The position numbers and the translations under genes were made by a program. The notes beneath the pieces were generated by a model. It saw only the letters and a program-made list of their open reading frames with translations. It ran no database searches and was not told the origin of the DNA. Shown piece by piece: positions 61,942 to 64,000 of a stretch of 64,000 bases of DNA (positions are counted from its first letter, which is position 1; the number at the start of each line of letters is the position of its first letter). Source of the stretch: Corynebacterium jeddahense. GTDB taxonomy: Bacteria > Actinomycetota > Actinomycetes > Mycobacteriales > Mycobacteriaceae. Location of the stretch: NCBI RefSeq assembly GCF_028609865.1, contig NZ_CP063194.1, positions 806,001 through 870,000 on the forward strand, written 5' to 3'.

Positions 61942-62865
61942 CTACGCAACCCGCAGCGTGAGTGGCGCGGTGCGCAGGCGGTACGTCCCCGGCGCCGCGT
62001 CGAGCACGGCGAGCAGCTCGTGCGCGAGCGCCGCCGGGGCGGGCACGACGGCGTGGGCGGGGCCCAGCTCGGGGTACGTCGCGCCTGGGTCGAGCAGCAG
62101 CCACGCCTCGCCGCGAACGAGCGCGAACGCGCGCCCCTTGAGTAGCCGGTAGCGCGCCGCGCGCAGGAGGTCGCGCGCCGCCTGCGCATCCACCGCCACC
62201 AGCGCCGTCTCGCCGTCCGCATCCACGTCGAGTCGGCCCGCGAGCATCGCGCGTATCGACGACCCTTCGGCCCCCGCCGCCGCGTCCAGCCGCTCGCGCA
62301 GCCCCGGGCGGGCCGACAACGGAGCGCGGCGGGGGTCCGTGAGCCCGAGGGGCACGTGCTCGCCGAGCAGCCCCGCGAACTTGACAGGGTCCCAGCGCAG
62401 CATCCGCTCGTAGTCGTCCCCGTTGAGCCCGGCGGCGTAGGTGAAGCGGGTGAGGCCCGTGGGGGCGTCGAGAAGCCCGAGCACCGGGTCGGTGACGCAC
62501 ACGAACCCGGTGAGGGAACCGGGGCCGCTCGCGACGGCGACGTGGTGGCCCGGGGCCAGCCCCATGCCGGCGAGCCTGGCGAGCTGGTCCGCGGGCCACT
62601 GTGGCGGCAGGCCAGCGGCGACCGGGACGCGCAGCGTGAGCTCGGTCTGCGTTCCCGCCGTCGGCTGCGAGGACGCGACCTCGGACACCCCGAACGTGCA
62701 GTACAGGATGTGGGGGAGTGGCTCGTCGACGAAGTACGCGTGCACCTCGAGGCCACGGTAGTTGTACGTGTAGGCGTCCGCCCCGGCGGTGGCGCGGGCG
62801 AGGTGCCCGCGCACGGCGTCGCCCTGTGTGAGCGGCCCGCGGCGCATCCGGTCGAAGACTCCCAT
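61942..62865 (-). CDS. suppressor-of-fused (SUFU) domain protein
   Basis: 307 aa. The central part fits the bacterial SUFU domain: HILYCTFGVSEVASSQPTAG, TELTLRVPVAAGLPPQWPAD, GHHVAVASGPGSL, VTDPVLGLLDAPTGLTRFTY then AAGLNGDDYERMLRWDPVKF and VPLGLTDPRRAPL. In bacteria such domains are common as immunity-type or scaffold proteins; function here unknown. No toxin gene adjoins it. ATG 62865 (MGVFDRMRRG) is chosen; upstream codons overlap the divergent promoter region. Convergent with luxS, 6 bases between stops. Confidence 0.75.
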   Translation of the reverse strand: MGVFDRMRRGPLTQGDAVRGHLARATAGADAYTYNYRGLEVHAYFVDEPLPHILYCTFGVSEVASSQPTAGTQTELTLRVPVAAGLPPQWPADQLARLAGMGLAPGHHVAVASGPGSLTGFVCVTDPVLGLLDAPTGLTRFTYAAGLNGDDYERMLRWDPVKFAGLLGEHVPLGLTDPRRAPLSARPGLRERLDAAAGAEGSSIRAMLAGRLDVDADGETALVAVDAQAARDLLRAARYRLLKGRAFALVRGEAWLLLDPGATYPELGPAHAVVPAPAALAHELLAVLDAAPGTYRLRTAPLTLRVA

Positions 62866-62978
62866 GGTCGCCGATTCTAGGATTGGGAACCTTTTTGCGT
62901 GGCGTGACGTTGTAGACGGTGACATGGGACCCGAGTTCAACATCGGACCCGCAGAAGACTCGAAAGGATTTGTGCGTC

Positions 62979-63779
62979 TTGAGAAGCACTAACCCAGTAC
63001 TCCGTAACCTCCCCGGCGCGGTGGCGGACGGCGGCTACGACGGCCAGCCTGCCGCCGGATACGCCCCGGAGGTCCGCCAAGACCGCCCCATGACGGTGGA
63101 CGACGTGGTGAGCAAGACCGGCATCACCCTCGCCGTCATCATCGCGGTCGCGCTGCTCAACTTCTTCCTCTACGCCTACGTCGACCCGGCCCTCGGGGCG
63201 GGGCTGACGTTCGTCGGCATCATCGGTTCCTTCATCACCACCCTCGTCCACGCGTTCCGCCGGGAGTTCGGCTCACCGGCGGTCACGCTGATCTACGCCG
63301 TGTTCGAGGGCCTGTTCCTCGGCGGGTTCTCGCTCGTCGTCTCCGGCTGGTTCTCCCTCGGCGGCGCGGACGCGGGCGAGATGATTTTCCAGGCCATCCT
63401 GGGCACGGTCGGCGTGTTTGTCGGCATGCTCTTCGTCTACCGCCGCGGCGCGATCCGCGTCACCCCGCGGCTGAACCGGGCGATCACCGGCGCTGTCTTC
63501 GGCGTCGCCATCATGGCGATCGGCAACTGGCTGCTCGCCATCTTCGGCGGGGTGAGCCCGCTGCGCGACGGCGGCACCATCTCGATCATCTTCGGCGTGT
63601 TCTGTGTCATCCTCGCGGCGATGTCGTTCCTCCAGGACTTCGACCTCGCTGACAAGCTTGTTCGCACCGGCGCGCCGGAGCGCGAGGCATGGGGCGTCGC
63701 CCTCGGCCTCGCCGTCACCCTCGTGTGGCTCTACACGGAGATCCTGCGCCTGCTGTCCTACTTCGCCGACGAGCGGTAG
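62979..63779 (+). CDS. Bax inhibitor-1/YccA family membrane protein
   Basis: 266 aa. After a polar 55-residue N-terminus come seven helices typical of BI-1/TMBIM proteins: TGITLAVIIAVALLNFFLYA, LIYAVFEGLFLGGFSLVVSG, AILGTVGVFVGMLFVY, GVFCVILAAMSFLQDFDLAD and VALGLAVTLVWLYTEILRLL. The loop FDLADKLV with acidic residues is the conserved pH/calcium-sensing part. A TTG at 62979 gives MRSTNPVLRNLPG, the usual corynebacterial N-terminus, with AAAGGA 10 bases upstream; an upstream ATG would add unrelated codons. Likely role: ion leak or membrane stress. Confidence 0.85.
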   Translation: MRSTNPVLRNLPGAVADGGYDGQPAAGYAPEVRQDRPMTVDDVVSKTGITLAVIIAVALLNFFLYAYVDPALGAGLTFVGIIGSFITTLVHAFRREFGSPAVTLIYAVFEGLFLGGFSLVVSGWFSLGGADAGEMIFQAILGTVGVFVGMLFVYRRGAIRVTPRLNRAITGAVFGVAIMAIGNWLLAIFGGVSPLRDGGTISIIFGVFCVILAAMSFLQDFDLADKLVRTGAPEREAWGVALGLAVTLVWLYTEILRLLSYFADER

Positions 63780-63792
63780 CAGCAATACGGCA

Positions 63793-63829
63793 AAGCCCCG
63801 CCCGCGCGATTCGCGCGTGGGCGGGGCTT
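63793..63829. terminator. bidirectional terminator hairpin
   Basis: AAGCCCCGCCC-GCGCG / CGCGC-GGGCGGGGCTT stem of about 17 bp with a tiny loop, 14 bases past the BI-1 stop and 14 bases from the convergent gene's stop. Suits termination from both sides. Confidence 0.85.
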
Positions 63830-63842
63830 CGGCGTTACTGCT

Positions 63843-64000
63843 CTAGTAGTCGTTCTCCGGCTTCACCGGGGCGCCGTTGACGGACATGGTGGTGAACACC
63901 AGGTCGCCGTTGACAATCTGCGGGTTGCCCAGCACGACCTTGATGCCTTCCTCGCGGTTGTCGGGGTTCTTCACCACGCGCGTCGCGGTGCCCTCGGCGA
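63843..64000 (-). CDS. C-terminal end of an unidentified protein
   Basis: The last 51 codons of a minus-strand gene that continues beyond the window: EGTATRVVKNPDNREEGIKV, LGNPQIVNGDLVFTTMSVNG, then APVKPENDY and stop at 63843. The beta-strand pattern (VVLGNPQIVNGDLVF) faintly recalls LmeA/DUF2993 lipid-binding proteins, but this is too short to assign. It is the convergent partner of the BI-1 gene. Confidence 0.6.
   Translation of the reverse strand, partial: AEGTATRVVKNPDNREEGIKVVLGNPQIVNGDLVFTTMSVNGAPVKPENDY

Overview
The window is high-GC, densely packed actinobacterial DNA, most likely from the genus Corynebacterium. Reasons: the housekeeping set glmU, prs, rplY (L25 with a Ctc-type extension), two pth genes, mfd, prfC and nadC-nadA; a DUF3558 lipoprotein beside a type VII-like secreted protein; and a vestigial MmpL-family gene. 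The genus is inferred from protein families and synteny; there is no rRNA here to prove it.

Layout. 1-3.5 kb: the end of an amino acid permease, an unknown gene, a TetR regulator, and an MmpL gene cut by an insertion-sequence scar. 3.6-10.7 kb: surface module 1, two threonine-rich YPDG/Rib-like surface proteins and a secreted metzincin-type metalloprotease. 10.8-23.3 kb: metabolic and housekeeping genes (enoyl-CoA hydratase, dehydrogenases, DASS transporter, YihY, patatin, prfC, two pth, nitronate monooxygenase, FAH-family hydrolase). 23.4-31.0 kb: surface module 2, a second metalloprotease plus two more threonine-rich surface proteins, lying between pth and rplY. 31.2-41.1 kb: rplY, an MHS transporter divergent from an aldehyde dehydrogenase, then a minus-strand run glmU-prs-amino acid permease-aminotransferase with a frameshifted MFS gene upstream. 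41.2-45.5 kb: multicopper oxidase, Gly/Ala-rich type VII-like protein, DUF3558 lipoprotein, tRNA-Gln. 45.6-51.7 kb: nadC-nadA, TetR, mfd. 51.7-55.2 kb: CPBP protease, a broken NAD(P)-binding gene, a phytase-fold esterase bracketed by 30-bp direct repeats, and a tRNA with a UAA anticodon. 55.5-61.4 kb: an eight-gene minus-strand run (photolyase, SGNH hydrolase, OpuC-type osmoprotectant ABC transporter, DoxX-like, DUF3253). 61.5-64 kb: luxS, a SUFU-domain gene, a Bax-inhibitor-1 family gene and the end of an unknown gene.

Two things stand out. First, the two surface modules are paralogous: each combines a signal-peptide metzincin with a thrombospondin-type calcium loop and surface proteins built of a threonine-rich stalk, YPDG domains and a C-terminal membrane helix with a very short tail and no LPXTG. 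They look like a cell-envelope system of self-anchored stalk proteins with a dedicated protease. Second, an 11-base word, GCTTATCGACG, occurs 16 times exactly (8 per strand) across unrelated genes and intergenic DNA, where well under one copy is expected; it behaves like a genome-wide iterated DNA signal.
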